From contig DPGD01000052.1 in NCBI GenBank assembly GCA_003522145.1, forward strand, positions 1 to 36,703: a DNA stretch of 36,703 nt, written 5' to 3'. This stretch comes from Clostridiales bacterium. GTDB lineage: Bacteria; Bacillota; Clostridia; Oscillospirales; CAG-272. Below are positions 8,483-16,865 of this stretch, piece by piece (the stretch's first letter is position 1; the number at the start of each line of letters is the position of its first letter). The translations under genes were made by a program, and so were the position numbers. Below the pieces are notes generated by a model. It was not told where the DNA came from, ran no database searches, and was given only the letters and a program-made list of their open reading frames with translations.

Positions 8483-9187
8483 TCAATCTTTATGCTCCTG
8501 GGAGATCCGCTCCCGTTCGGCTTGGGTGGCCCGTAGGTAGATCGGGAAAAGGTTTCCTTCGTCATAGTCCTTCTGCGGCTCCCTTTGATACTGCAACAAT
8601 CCAGCCTTGGCCACACCGTAGGCATTCTGATTCTGCAACAAGGACGATACCCGGCGCTTTTTTGGGAAGGTCAGCTTCTCTTCAGCCTTTTGCGCCCCGT
8701 CACCGATCAGATACACCTGCCGTCCCAGCGCCTTCAGCACCCGATCCAGCTGTTCAAGGGGCAGAAGCGCATCCTCCGAACGCCGCTTCACCTCTCCCCT
8801 TCTGCATTCAAAAAGCGCCGTATACATCTGATCCCGCCGGGCATCCATCACCGGACAGAGAACCCCCTCCAGATCGGTGCAGTTGTGCGCCAACGCCTCC
8901 AAGGACGAAACGCCGATGCAGGGCTTCCCGCTGCCGGATGCAAGCCCCTTCACGGTGGCAACGCCGATCCGGACGCCGGTATACGAACCCGGCCCCGCCG
9001 CACAGGCAAACAGGTCCACATCCTTCGGCTCTAACCCATGGCGCTCCAAACATTCTGCAATCATCGGAAGCAGCGTTTCCGAATGGGTATGTCCCAGAAC
9101 ATCCTCGGATAAATACAGTATCTTTTCATCCTCCAGAAGAGCCACCCCGGCAATTCCCGCACTGCTCTCCAACGCTAAAACTTTCAT
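8483..9187 (-). CDS. tsaB: tRNA t6A synthesis protein TsaB
   Basis: Partner of TsaD and TsaE in making N6-threonylcarbamoyladenosine at position 37 of ANN-decoding tRNAs. It has the ASKHA fold but is not catalytic itself. Length 234 aa. Typical stretches are MKVLALESSAGIAGVALLED, the HTHSETLLPMI loop, CAAGPGSYTGVRIGVATVKG, and GVSSLEALA. It follows tsaE by 57 nt. The usual next gene rimI is absent; rpiB takes its place. Confidence 0.93.
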   Translation of the reverse strand: MKVLALESSAGIAGVALLEDEKILYLSEDVLGHTHSETLLPMIAECLERHGLEPKDVDLFACAAGPGSYTGVRIGVATVKGLASGSGKPCIGVSSLEALAHNCTDLEGVLCPVMDARRDQMYTALFECRRGEVKRRSEDALLPLEQLDRVLKALGRQVYLIGDGAQKAEEKLTFPKKRRVSSLLQNQNAYGVAKAGLLQYQREPQKDYDEGNLFPIYLRATQAERERISQEHKD

Positions 9188-9244
9188 AATCCTTTTCTTC
9201 TTTTCTGTTCTGTCTTTCCGTCTTTCAAAGCTTTTTGGCGGCCC

Positions 9245-9673
9245 TTACCCTCCGTCGTGCAGGAATACCGCAATCCGCCGCCCGCCGGCAGTCTTCTCAA
9301 TGTTCACCCGATAATAGCGCTTGGGCAGAGCATAGGGCGTATTCTCACTCCATTCGGCGGCAATGACTCCCTCGCAATCGTAAAATCCCACCGATTCCAA
9401 GTCCTCCGGGGAGGTGATCCTGTACATATCAAAGTGATAGAAGGGGCAGATTCCCCCCTCATAGCACCGCATGACCGTGTAGGTCGGACTGCACACACGG
9501 GCTTGCGGACAGAATTTCCGGCATATTCCCCGGACAAACGCCGTTTTCCCGGCGCCCAATTCTCCCTCCAAGGCGATAAAGTCCCCTTTTTCAAGAAGCG
9601 GAGCCAATTCTTCGCCGGCTTTTTCGGTTTCTTCCACGGTCAAAGACGCCCGCACAAGGAGTTCCTTTTCCAT
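9245..9673 (-). CDS. tsaE: tRNA t6A synthesis ATPase TsaE
   Basis: P-loop ATPase that drives turnover of the TsaBDE complex. Length 142 aa from the ATG at 9673, which has AAAGGGG about 10 nt upstream. The frame stays open to 9739, but that part has no site and no family similarity. The Walker A motif GELGAGKT is at 37-44. SPTYTVMRCYEGG and FYHFDMYR are the other family motifs, then VIAAEWSE. It is the first gene after the promoter at 9815-9843. Confidence 0.94.
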   Translation of the reverse strand: MEKELLVRASLTVEETEKAGEELAPLLEKGDFIALEGELGAGKTAFVRGICRKFCPQARVCSPTYTVMRCYEGGICPFYHFDMYRITSPEDLESVGFYDCEGVIAAEWSENTPYALPKRYYRVNIEKTAGGRRIAVFLHDGG

Positions 9674-9814
9674 TCCGTTTTGACCCCTTTCCTTTGCATT
9701 CCGCACCCGACAAAAGCCTCTTTCGGCCCTTTTCGGCAATCCCGATTCAAAGAAGAGCCGCTTTTGGGCCGCACCCTTTGACTTTTTCCTGTTCTTTCCT
9801 GTGCAGTCAAGGAT

Positions 9815-9843
9815 ATTATATCATATTTCAATCGTTTTGAAAA
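9815..9843 (-). promoter_or_regulatory. promoter for the tsaE operon
   Basis: On the minus strand there is a perfect TATAAT (9815-9820) with an extended TGA before it. A weak -35 TTTTCA (9838-9843) lies 17 nt away. It reads toward tsaE, with the start of transcription expected near 9808. It may serve the whole minus-strand chain to rseP. Confidence 0.65.
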
Positions 9844-9900
9844 GGTCTATCTTACATTTTTACCGAAAAAAGCAATTTTTTTACTTTTTTCAAAAAACCC

Positions 9901-9929
9901 TTTACAAGTCCGCTTTTTTGTGATAGAAT
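9901..9929 (+). promoter_or_regulatory. tRNA-Arg promoter
   Basis: -35 TTTACA (9901-9906), 17-nt spacer, -10 TAGAAT (9924-9929). This puts the transcription start about 10 nt before the tRNA, a typical short tRNA leader. Confidence 0.65.
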
Positions 9930-9946
9930 CGAGAGGTACAAAAAAT

Positions 9947-10023
9947 CTACCCGTGGCACAGCTGGATAGCGCGTTAGACTCCGACTCTAAAGGTCAGCGG
10001 TTCGAATCCGCTCGGGTAGGCCA
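9947..10023 (+). tRNA. tRNA-Arg (anticodon CCG), CCA encoded
   Basis: The acceptor stem CTACCCG pairs perfectly with CGGGTAG; discriminator G and the CCA end are encoded. The anticodon stem TTAGA/TCTAA holds the loop CTCCGAC, anticodon CCG, reading CGG (Arg). The T-arm AGCGG-TTCGAAT-CCGCT is perfect. The D-stem GCAC/GCGC has one A-C mismatch at 12-23. Length 77 nt with CCA. It has its own promoter and terminator, divergent from tsaE. Confidence 0.95.
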
Positions 10024-10070
10024 AAAAAGCGAACATTTATCTGACAGATAAATGTTCGCTTTTTCTTCTT
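10024..10070 (+). terminator. rho-independent terminator of tRNA-Arg
   Basis: Strong hairpin at 10029-10059: GCGAACATTTATCTG faces its exact complement with one central base. It is preceded by AAAAA and followed by TTTTT-CTTCTTTT. The A run on the left means it could also stop minus-strand transcription coming from the SMP-30 gene. Confidence 0.9.
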
Positions 10071-10179
10071 TTGATTTTGGAGCATTTTAGGCAAAAACGG
10101 GGGAAATCAAGAAAGCTCAAAGAAAAATTCAAGAGCCTTTTTGTTGAGAATGCAAGGTGGTTCGGACTTATCTAACCGA

Positions 10180-11169
10180 TTATAACTCGATATAGGCAAG
10201 CGTGCAGGGCATGGTGTGGCTCTTGTTCACCTTGTCCGGCCCCGTCACCAGATTGAAGCAGGAGAGAACGATCTTTCCGTCATAGTAGATCGGCTCGCCG
10301 GGCTGATTCAATTCTCCCTTCAGTCCGTCGGTATCGGGCGAAGAAGCGATGCGCTTCACTTGGCCGTCGGGAGAGATCCTGCAAAGGGCATTGGCGGAAA
10401 AATCGGCAATGTACAGATTTCCCGCAGGGTCATAGCACATCCCGTCGGTGGACTGCAATTCTGCGGCATTCCGGTACAGGGGCACCTGCTCCCGGACGCT
10501 TCCGTCTTGATTCAGGATAATTCTGTATACCTCTCCGTCGCCGAAATTTCCCACCATCAGACTGCCGTCCGGCGCAAAAACGATCCCATCCGCTCCGTAC
10601 GCACAGTTCCTGTTTCCGGTCACAAAGGTACAAAGCAGATTCCGGTCGGTCAGATCGTTGTGGATTTCCACATTTTCTTCATCCTCCCGGAACCGGTAAA
10701 CCCCCGAAACCAACAGTCCGTCCGGACGCTTCACCGGATGCATATAGGACTGGGTGACATAAATGTAGCCGTCCCGATAGCGCACACCGTTGGGGTGCTC
10801 CATGTGATAAGCCACCGTTTTCCATTCCTCTATGCCCTCATCGTTTACGGTCAGCTTCAGGATTCTGCCCTTGTAGAGCACTTCGGGTCTTTCGCTCCAG
10901 CCCTGATTGTCGCAGACAAACAGATTCTTTTTGGAACGGTCAAAGGCAATGCCCATGTTTCTTGCTACCCCGGTTTCGGGATGCACCGGCACATCCAACC
11001 ATTTGGTGACCTTCCGGTCGCCTTTCCGCACCTTCAAGAGACATCCGCTGGTTTTTTCATCTGCAAAATTGGGGCAGGACAGCACCAAATCCCCGTTCCG
11101 GTCAATTTCCATACCGTCCGGTGTACAAACATACTCCGGCGGCAGTAGCGCAAACAGCTTGCTTTCCAA
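10180..11169 (-). CDS. SMP-30/gluconolactonase-like beta-propeller protein
   Basis: Protein of 329 aa with repeated beta-propeller strands, for example ADGIVFAPDGSLMVGNFGDG, DGMCYDPAGNLYIADFSANA and GIAFDRSKKNLFVCDN. These fit the SMP-30/gluconolactonase/LRE family, whose members hydrolyse sugar lactones or bind calcium. The substrate is unknown. No signal peptide is visible, so it is probably cytoplasmic. The start is a TTG at 11169 with AAAGGAG about 9 nt upstream; no in-frame ATG fits better. It diverges from the GH36 gene, which suggests a shared sugar-use role. Confidence 0.8.
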   Translation of the reverse strand: MESKLFALLPPEYVCTPDGMEIDRNGDLVLSCPNFADEKTSGCLLKVRKGDRKVTKWLDVPVHPETGVARNMGIAFDRSKKNLFVCDNQGWSERPEVLYKGRILKLTVNDEGIEEWKTVAYHMEHPNGVRYRDGYIYVTQSYMHPVKRPDGLLVSGVYRFREDEENVEIHNDLTDRNLLCTFVTGNRNCAYGADGIVFAPDGSLMVGNFGDGEVYRIILNQDGSVREQVPLYRNAAELQSTDGMCYDPAGNLYIADFSANALCRISPDGQVKRIASSPDTDGLKGELNQPGEPIYYDGKIVLSCFNLVTGPDKVNKSHTMPCTLAYIEL

Positions 11170-11204
11170 ATCATCAGACTCCTTTTCTCCTTCGGTCGCC
11201 CTTC

Positions 11205-11233
11205 AGTGTAGCACAAAAAAGCCGGATTTTCAA
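11205..11233 (-). promoter_or_regulatory. promoter of the SMP-30-like gene
   Basis: Minus strand: -35 TTGAAA (11228-11233), 17-nt spacer, -10 TACACT (11205-11210). This leaves a leader of about 30 nt before the TTG start. Confidence 0.65.
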
Positions 11234-11254
11234 GAACACTTTTCCACTTTTCGC

Positions 11255-11283
11255 TTGTAAATCAAACCAAAATGTGCTATCAT
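11255..11283 (+). promoter_or_regulatory. promoter of the alpha-galactosidase gene
   Basis: -35 TTGTAA (11255-11260), 17-nt spacer, -10 TATCAT (11278-11283), ahead of the AAGGAGG site and ATG at 11315. Its -35 is only 21 bp from the -35 of the divergent SMP-30 promoter, so one regulator could control both. Confidence 0.6.
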
Positions 11284-11314
11284 AACAGCGGAATAAAAAT
11301 GCAAGGAGGCCATT

Positions 11315-13468
11315 ATGCCCATTCATTTTTCAAAGAAAGAGCGTCTCTTCACCCTGACCACGAAAAACACCCGTTATGTCTTCGGTGTTTCAAAAGAGCG
11401 GTATCTGGTGCATCATTTCTACGGCAGAAAAAGAGAGTCCTTCGACCTGTACAAGCCCTGTTGCTACTCCTTTTCGCCCTACAAGCAGGAATTCGGCAAC
11501 ACCTGGTCCCCCGATGTATTCCCCCAGGAATATTCGTTCTTCGGTTCGGGAGACTTCCGCACGGCGGCCTTGAAGTTAAAGGGTGCGGACGGCACCGGCG
11601 TCACCGACTTTTCCTATGTATCCCACCGGTATTTACAGGGCCGAAAAGAAATTGAAGGCCTGCCCTTCGCCTCCGCCGACGGCGAAAAAACACTGGAAAT
11701 CAAGCTGTCTGACCGGGTTACCGGCTGTGAGCTTTTTCTCTACTATACCGTCTTCTATGAAGAGGATGTGATTTCCCGCTATATGCTCCTGCGCAACAGG
11801 GGCAATGCGCCCGTAAAGCTGGAAAAATGTATGTCCTTTACCCTGGATCTGCCCGGTTTGGACTATGATATGGTCTCGCTCTACGGTGCACACTACGACG
11901 AGCGCCATCTTCAGCGCACCCCCCTGCACTACGGTATGCAGAGCATTTACTCCCGCAGAGGTGCCTCCTCCCACCAGTTCAATCCCTTTTTTGCCCTGTG
12001 CGACAAAAAAGCAACCGAAACCAAGGGCAATGTCTACGGATTCAATTTCGTATATTCCGGCTCCTTTTTGGACGAGGTGGAGGTGGATCAGACCGAGCAC
12101 ACCCGTGTACAGGTGGGTTTAGGCGAGGAAAATTTCGGCTACACCCTGCTGCCGGGCGAGGAATTTGCCTCTCCCGAAGCCATTCTCACCTTCTCGGACA
12201 AAGGCTTCGGGCAGATGACCCGCTCGCTTCATGATTTCACCAGAAACCGTATTCTGCCCAAGGAAGCGGTTCAAAAGCCTCATCCGGTGGTGCTGAACAC
12301 CTGGGAAGCCTGCTATTTCAACATTGATGAAGACAAATTGGTGGAATTTGCCAAGGAATCCGCCAAAGCGGGTTTTGATATGCTGGTCATGGATGACGGC
12401 TGGTTTGGCAAGCGGAACAACGACCGGGCGGGCTTGGGCGACTGGCAAGCCAATCCGGAGAAATTCAAAAACGGACTGAAAGCCTTTGCGGAAAAGATAA
12501 AGGAGACCGGCGTTTCCTTCGGCATCTGGGTCGAGCCCGAAATGGTCAACCCGGATTCGGATTTGTATCGCGCTCATCCGGAATGGTGCCTTCGCGTTCC
12601 CCAAAGAGAGCCTTTGGTTTCCCGAGAACAGCTCGTTTTGGATATGTCCAATCCGACCGTCGTGGAATTTTTAAAAGAATCCTTCCTTGAAACCTTCCGG
12701 GGGGTACCCATCGACTATTTCAAATGGGATATGAACCGGCATTTGTGCGACATCGGCTCGTCCGCTCTGCCCGCCGACCGGCAGGACGAGGTGCCCTTCC
12801 GCTACATGAAGGGTGTCTATGAATTGTTGCAGTGGTTCAAGGATCAATTTCCCCAAGCGATCATCGAAACCTGTTCCGGCGGAGGCGGGCGCTACGATCT
12901 GGGCATGATGCACTATGGATTCCAGATCTGGACCAGCGACAACACCAACCCTTACTCCCGCCTTTGGATGCAGAGAGGTTCCCTTATAGCCTATCCTGCC
13001 GCCACCATGTCCTGCCATGTTTCCAATCCCGGAGAAAATCTGCGGTCCTTGGATTTCCGGTATAAGGTGGCTGTGGGCGGAATGCTGGGCTACGAGTTGA
13101 ATATTCTGCGTATGTCCGAAGCTATCAAAGCCGAAATGTCCAGAGAGGTCGGGGAATACAAATCCTTTGAGCATCTCGTGCGTCTGGGAGATTACTATAG
13201 CCTTGTATCTCCCTTTGAGGAAGACTATGCCGCCTACTACTATACCGACAAGACCCGCAAAGAATTTCTTTTGTCGGTGGTGGAAAAGGGACAGACCGTC
13301 AGCCGGCCGACCAAGCTCCTGAAAATCCGGGAAGCGAAAAGCGACAAAATTTATGTGGACCTGCTCACCGGCAGCAAATATGACGGCGCCGAGCTGCGCG
13401 AGGGACTGATTCTTGCTCTGACCGGAGAAAAGGACACCGCATCCCTTCTTCACCTGGTGGAAGAATAG
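11315..13468 (+). CDS. alpha-galactosidase, GH36 family
   Basis: Retaining glycosidase releasing terminal alpha-galactose from oligosaccharides such as raffinose, stachyose or melibiose. Length 717 aa, right for GH36. The N-terminal beta-supersandwich precedes the TIM barrel, where MDDGWFGKRNNDRAGLGDW begins the catalytic part. YFKWDMNR carries the nucleophile Asp472 and QIWTSDNTN the acid/base Asp542. The 70-residue spacing matches characterised members. CSGGGGRYDLGM lies between them. No signal peptide is seen, so it acts on imported sugars. The start has an AAGGAGG site 6 nt upstream. A gene symbol such as agaA or rafA would be a guess. Confidence 0.94.
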   Translation: MPIHFSKKERLFTLTTKNTRYVFGVSKERYLVHHFYGRKRESFDLYKPCCYSFSPYKQEFGNTWSPDVFPQEYSFFGSGDFRTAALKLKGADGTGVTDFSYVSHRYLQGRKEIEGLPFASADGEKTLEIKLSDRVTGCELFLYYTVFYEEDVISRYMLLRNRGNAPVKLEKCMSFTLDLPGLDYDMVSLYGAHYDERHLQRTPLHYGMQSIYSRRGASSHQFNPFFALCDKKATETKGNVYGFNFVYSGSFLDEVEVDQTEHTRVQVGLGEENFGYTLLPGEEFASPEAILTFSDKGFGQMTRSLHDFTRNRILPKEAVQKPHPVVLNTWEACYFNIDEDKLVEFAKESAKAGFDMLVMDDGWFGKRNNDRAGLGDWQANPEKFKNGLKAFAEKIKETGVSFGIWVEPEMVNPDSDLYRAHPEWCLRVPQREPLVSREQLVLDMSNPTVVEFLKESFLETFRGVPIDYFKWDMNRHLCDIGSSALPADRQDEVPFRYMKGVYELLQWFKDQFPQAIIETCSGGGGRYDLGMMHYGFQIWTSDNTNPYSRLWMQRGSLIAYPAATMSCHVSNPGENLRSLDFRYKVAVGGMLGYELNILRMSEAIKAEMSREVGEYKSFEHLVRLGDYYSLVSPFEEDYAAYYYTDKTRKEFLLSVVEKGQTVSRPTKLLKIREAKSDKIYVDLLTGSKYDGAELREGLILALTGEKDTASLLHLVEE

Positions 13469-13886
13469 GGCACAGCCTTCCCAAATGTTCTTTGCGCCCT
13501 GGAAAGGGCCGAGCCCATTCCCGGCAGACCGCCCGCGCCGGATACGCAACGCCCAAAGGGCAGGTGCAAAACGGGCTGAAAGCACGGCAAGAAGCCGGGC
13601 AAGGAAGTCCCAAGGCCGGTGTGGGCAAAAATTTTGGAACCGATATTGTGTACACATTCGGATTTCTTGAAAGGGTACCTCTGAATATTCAAAGTATATT
13701 CGGCACAAGCAGTCCTGCCGAAGAACCCGGTGCAAAACGAAAGAATGCTTTGTGTATGAACGCTTTTGGCAACGAAGTTCTGCGGTCAAAATGCCCTTGC
13801 CGGATATGCAGGGAATTTTCAGAAGCGTCCTTGGAAAAGATTTCCGATAAACTTGAGGAAAAGCCTCAAAAAAAGGAGAGATTACT
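13469..13886. other. 418-bp intergenic region without a recognised gene
   Basis: This lies between the GH36 gene and the peptidase. Both strands have long stretches without stops, but the translations (many Arg, Cys, Phe) match no family I know and have no good ribosome binding site. No clear terminator for the GH36 gene and no convincing promoter for the peptidase is visible, so they may be co-transcribed. The only certain signal is the AAAGGAGAG site at about 13872-13880. Confidence 0.5.
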
Positions 13887-15125
13887 ATGTATAGCAGTGC
13901 AAAATACCAGATGGATTTTTTGGAAAAACTGGCCTTCAACCGCTACGGAGGTACGGAGGATGAACGGAAAGCCGCCGAATTGATTTCGGAGGAAGTGAAA
14001 CGGCTCGGCGGAAGCAGTCAGATCGAAGAATTTACCATTCCGGGATATTCGGTCTCCAAAGCTGCTTTGGAGGTCATCGAGCCCTTTCACCGTACTCTTG
14101 AGGTAAACGCCGTCGGCCGAACCGGCAGCACCGGCGGGCTGTTGGAAGCGGACCTTTTCTATGCCGAAGGAGGCGAAGAGGAGAACTTCCAAGGAGCGGA
14201 AGGGAAAATCGTACTTCTGAATACCACAGCTCCCAAGGTTTACGAACGGCTGATGCACTCGGGGGCCTTGGCCTTCATCGTATATTCCGGTGCCTACCAG
14301 GATGACCCGGAAAAGACCGACCTGGACAAACGCCCTATGCGCCCGGAGCTGACCGATAAATACGGCACCATTCCCGGCGTCTGCCTGAGAACCGCTGACG
14401 CCATTTCTCTGCTGAAGGACGGAGCCAAGCGCCTGCGCTTAGAGGTGGAAGGAACAAGCGAGGATCATATCTCCCGCAATGTGGTGGCCGTCCTTCCGGG
14501 CGAAGAGCCGGACAAGGAGCTACTCTTCACCGCCCACTATGATTCCACCATTTACGGTTTGGGCGCCTGGGACAATGCCTCCGGTTCCGTGAATCTGCTG
14601 GAGCTTTACCGCACCTATCTGAACCAAAAACACCGCTACACGCTGCGCTTCATCTGGTGCGGCTCCGAAGAGCAGGGACTGCTTGGCTCCAGAGCCTATG
14701 TGGAAGCCCACAAAGAAGAGCTTTCTAAGATTCTTCTCTGCCTCAACTTTGACATGACCGGCACCATCGTAGGCAGTCACCGGCTGATGGTCACCGGCAA
14801 TTCCGAAATCGACCACTACATCAAGTTTTTAGCCAAGGAAATCGGATTCATCACCAAGTTCTGCGACGATGTGCACCATTCGGATTCCGCCCCCTTTGCA
14901 AACGAAGGCATTCCCGCCATCGGCTTCATGCGGGACGGACAGGCCGGAGGACACTCCCGGTTCGACATCCCCTGGCCCCTTTCCGGCGAGCAGCTTGCCG
15001 CCGCCACCGACTATGCAAAGGCTTTGATCCATCGGATCGACAGTGCCCGCACCTTCCCCTTTAACCGGACCATTGACCCGAAAATGGCGGAAACCGTGGC
15101 CAACTATATTCACCCGAAGAATTGA
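13887..15125 (+). CDS. M28-family zinc aminopeptidase-like protein
   Basis: Di-zinc exopeptidase fold, 412 aa. Predicted metal ligands and catalytic residues are present in family order: H217 (HYDST), D229 (WDNASG), E261/E262 (SEEQG), D289 (FDMTG) and H356 (HSRFD). An inserted PA-like domain lies around residues 90-190 (GKIVLLNTTAP, GALAFIVYSGAY). No signal peptide is visible, so a cytoplasmic role in peptide turnover is likely. Substrate preference cannot be read from sequence. The ATG has AAAGGAGAG 6 nt upstream. It is followed by a strong terminator. Confidence 0.88.
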   Translation: MYSSAKYQMDFLEKLAFNRYGGTEDERKAAELISEEVKRLGGSSQIEEFTIPGYSVSKAALEVIEPFHRTLEVNAVGRTGSTGGLLEADLFYAEGGEEENFQGAEGKIVLLNTTAPKVYERLMHSGALAFIVYSGAYQDDPEKTDLDKRPMRPELTDKYGTIPGVCLRTADAISLLKDGAKRLRLEVEGTSEDHISRNVVAVLPGEEPDKELLFTAHYDSTIYGLGAWDNASGSVNLLELYRTYLNQKHRYTLRFIWCGSEEQGLLGSRAYVEAHKEELSKILLCLNFDMTGTIVGSHRLMVTGNSEIDHYIKFLAKEIGFITKFCDDVHHSDSAPFANEGIPAIGFMRDGQAGGHSRFDIPWPLSGEQLAAATDYAKALIHRIDSARTFPFNRTIDPKMAETVANYIHPKN

Positions 15126-15171
15126 AAGGTTCAAAAAGAAGAATTTTCCTTTCTTTGCTGTATCCGACTTC

Positions 15172-15208
15172 AAAAGACCGGAGTCCGAATCAGGCGCTCC
15201 GGTCTTTT
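15172..15208 (+). terminator. terminator after the M28 peptidase
   Basis: AAAAGACCGGAG, an 11-13 nt loop, then CTCCGGTCTTTT: a GC-rich stem with A/T flanks that works in either direction. It lies 46 nt past the peptidase stop. Confidence 0.85.
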
Positions 15209-15255
15209 CTGTTTTCCAACGCCGTCCTAAGAGTCCGAACAAACGCCTGACGCAC

Positions 15256-15291
15256 AAAAGGACCGGAGTCCTGCTGAACTCCGGTCCTTTT
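15256..15291 (-). terminator. terminator after rplQ (end of the ribosomal operon)
   Basis: AAAAGGACCGGAGT, loop of 8, ACTCCGGTCCTTTT. It starts 4 bp from the rplQ stop on the minus strand. The stem core ACCGGAG/CTCCGGT is the same as in the neighbouring plus-strand terminator. Confidence 0.88.
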
Positions 15292-15295
15292 CGTT

Positions 15296-15778
15296 TTACT
15301 CGGCCTTTTCCTCGGCTGTCTCTTCGGTCTTTTCTTCGACCTTCTCCTCGGTCTTTTTCTCCGCATTCTTTGCGGTCTTCTTGGAAGACTTCTTCTTAGC
15401 GGACTTTTCCTCGGTCTTTTCCTCAGCCTTTTCCTCAAGGGTCAGCTTGATCAAAGCCATTTCTGCGCCGTCGCCCCGACGGGGTCCCAGCTTGTAAATC
15501 TGAACATAACCGCCGTTCTTGTCGGCAAATTCAGGAGCAATCTTGTCAAACAGCTTCTTCACCACATCTTCCTTGGTGATGAACGCCAGTGCCTGACGGT
15601 GTGCTGCAAGGGTGTTTTTCTTCCCGATTGTTATCATTTTCTCGGTGAGAGCGCCCACTTCCTTGGCTCTGGTCAGAGTGGTCTCGATCTTGCCATTTTC
15701 AAGCAGATAGGTCACCATTCCTCTGAGCATTGCATTTCTGTGTGCGGTGGGTCTTCCGAGCTTTCTGGTTCCCGGCAT
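15296..15778 (-). CDS. rplQ: 50S ribosomal protein L17 with charged C-terminal tail
   Basis: L17 binds near the exit tunnel of the 50S subunit. Residues 1-115 are a normal L17: RKLGRPTAHRNAMLRGM, the VRxxAE-like helix, and GGYVQIYKLGPRRGDGAEMA. Residues 116-160 form an added tail made almost only of Lys, Glu, Ala, Ser and Thr, in repeated EEKxEEK and KKSSKK blocks. It probably forms a charged disordered or helical extension. Last gene of the alpha cluster, directly before a terminator. Confidence 0.95.
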   Translation of the reverse strand: MPGTRKLGRPTAHRNAMLRGMVTYLLENGKIETTLTRAKEVGALTEKMITIGKKNTLAAHRQALAFITKEDVVKKLFDKIAPEFADKNGGYVQIYKLGPRRGDGAEMALIKLTLEEKAEEKTEEKSAKKKSSKKTAKNAEKKTEEKVEEKTEETAEEKAE

Positions 15779-15816
15779 TACAGGTCCCTCCTTAGATCAT
15801 TTTCATTTAGCGGTCT

Positions 15817-16767
15817 TCAGTCATCCTCACGCTTGAGCTCTAAGCCCAGGCTGTGAAGCTTCTGAATGACCTCATCAAGAGATTTCTTTCCAAGATTCCG
15901 GAATTTGATCATCTCAGATTCGGTTCTCTTGGTCAGATCCTCCACGGTATCAATGCCTGCTCTCTTCAAACAGTTGAAGGAACGAACAGACATGTCAAGA
16001 TCCTCGATAGTCATCTCAAGGACTTTTTCCTTTATAGTCTCCTGGCGTTCTACCATGATCTCTGCCTTCTTCGCATCATCGGTCAGATTCACGAAGAGGT
16101 TGAGATGCTCATTGAGAATCTTGGCTCCGAGAGATACTGCCTCTTTTGCGGAAATGGTTCCGTTGGTCAGCACCTCAAGAGTAAGCTTGTCATAATCCGT
16201 CACATTACGCACACGGGTATTCTCAACCTTGTAACTCACATTGTAAACAGGGGTATAAATCGAATCGGTGTAGATCACGCCGATCGCAGGAGTGTTCTGC
16301 TGCTTGTTCTTCTCCTGGGACACATATCCTCTGCCGTGATCGAAGGTCAGCTCCATGCAGAAGCGGGCATTGTCAGACAAGGTTGCAATGTGGCGTTCGG
16401 GATTCAGAATCTCAATGTCCGCATCGGCTTTGATGCTTCCTGCGGTCACTTCTCCAGGTCCGGTCATCTCAATGAGACAGGTCTTTCTGCCCTCGCAGTG
16501 AAGCTTGGCAATAATGCCCTTCACATTGAGCACGATTTCCGGAACATCCTCCTTCACACCGGGAATGGTGGAAATCTCATGCAGAACACCGTCGATCTTG
16601 ATGCACATTACCGCAACACCGGGCAAAGAACTCAGCAACACCCGGCGCAGTGAATTGCCCAGGGTTGTGCCAAAGCTCCGCTCCAGCGGCTCAACGATGA
16701 ATGTACCCTTGGTCCCGTCCGGACTTAGATCCGCTGTGACGATATTAGGCTTCTCTATTTCAATCAT
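15817..16767 (-). CDS. rpoA: RNA polymerase alpha subunit
   Basis: Assembles core RNA polymerase through the N-terminal domain and contacts UP elements and activators with the C-terminal domain. Length 316 aa. The N-terminal domain has EPLERSFGTTLGNSLRRVLL. The C-terminal domain (about 245-316) carries the helix-hairpin-helix stretch SVRSFNCLKRAGIDTVEDL and FRNLGKKSLDEV. It sits between rpsD and rplQ as usual. A GGAGGAG site precedes the ATG. Confidence 0.97.
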   Translation of the reverse strand: MIEIEKPNIVTADLSPDGTKGTFIVEPLERSFGTTLGNSLRRVLLSSLPGVAVMCIKIDGVLHEISTIPGVKEDVPEIVLNVKGIIAKLHCEGRKTCLIEMTGPGEVTAGSIKADADIEILNPERHIATLSDNARFCMELTFDHGRGYVSQEKNKQQNTPAIGVIYTDSIYTPVYNVSYKVENTRVRNVTDYDKLTLEVLTNGTISAKEAVSLGAKILNEHLNLFVNLTDDAKKAEIMVERQETIKEKVLEMTIEDLDMSVRSFNCLKRAGIDTVEDLTKRTESEMIKFRNLGKKSLDEVIQKLHSLGLELKREDD

Positions 16768-16865
16768 TGAATACTCCTCCTTCAGTTCTTGTGTATCACT
16801 TACTGTGATTGCCGACCCGGCAATCTTCTATGCCGGAATCGGTGCCATTTTGCGGAGGTTGCGTG
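16768..16865 (-). promoter_or_regulatory. rpsD-rpoA spacer with hairpin
   Basis: A 98-nt spacer, longer than most in this operon. It contains GATTGCC/GGCAATC (about 16807-16825), a 7-bp stem with a 5-nt loop and no T run. It could be a processing or pausing site; nothing shows a specific regulator. Confidence 0.35.

Noticed and set aside
7429..9189. 586-codon plus-strand open frame over rpiB, tsaB and the glycosyltransferase
   Set aside because: Antisense of three genes with intact motifs; the translation is Pro/Arg/Ser-rich shadow sequence.
12671..13939. Long minus-strand open frame of 422 codons over the GH36 3' half and the following gap
   Set aside because: It is mainly the antisense of the well-supported GH36 gene, its translation resembles no family, and it has no usable ribosome binding site.
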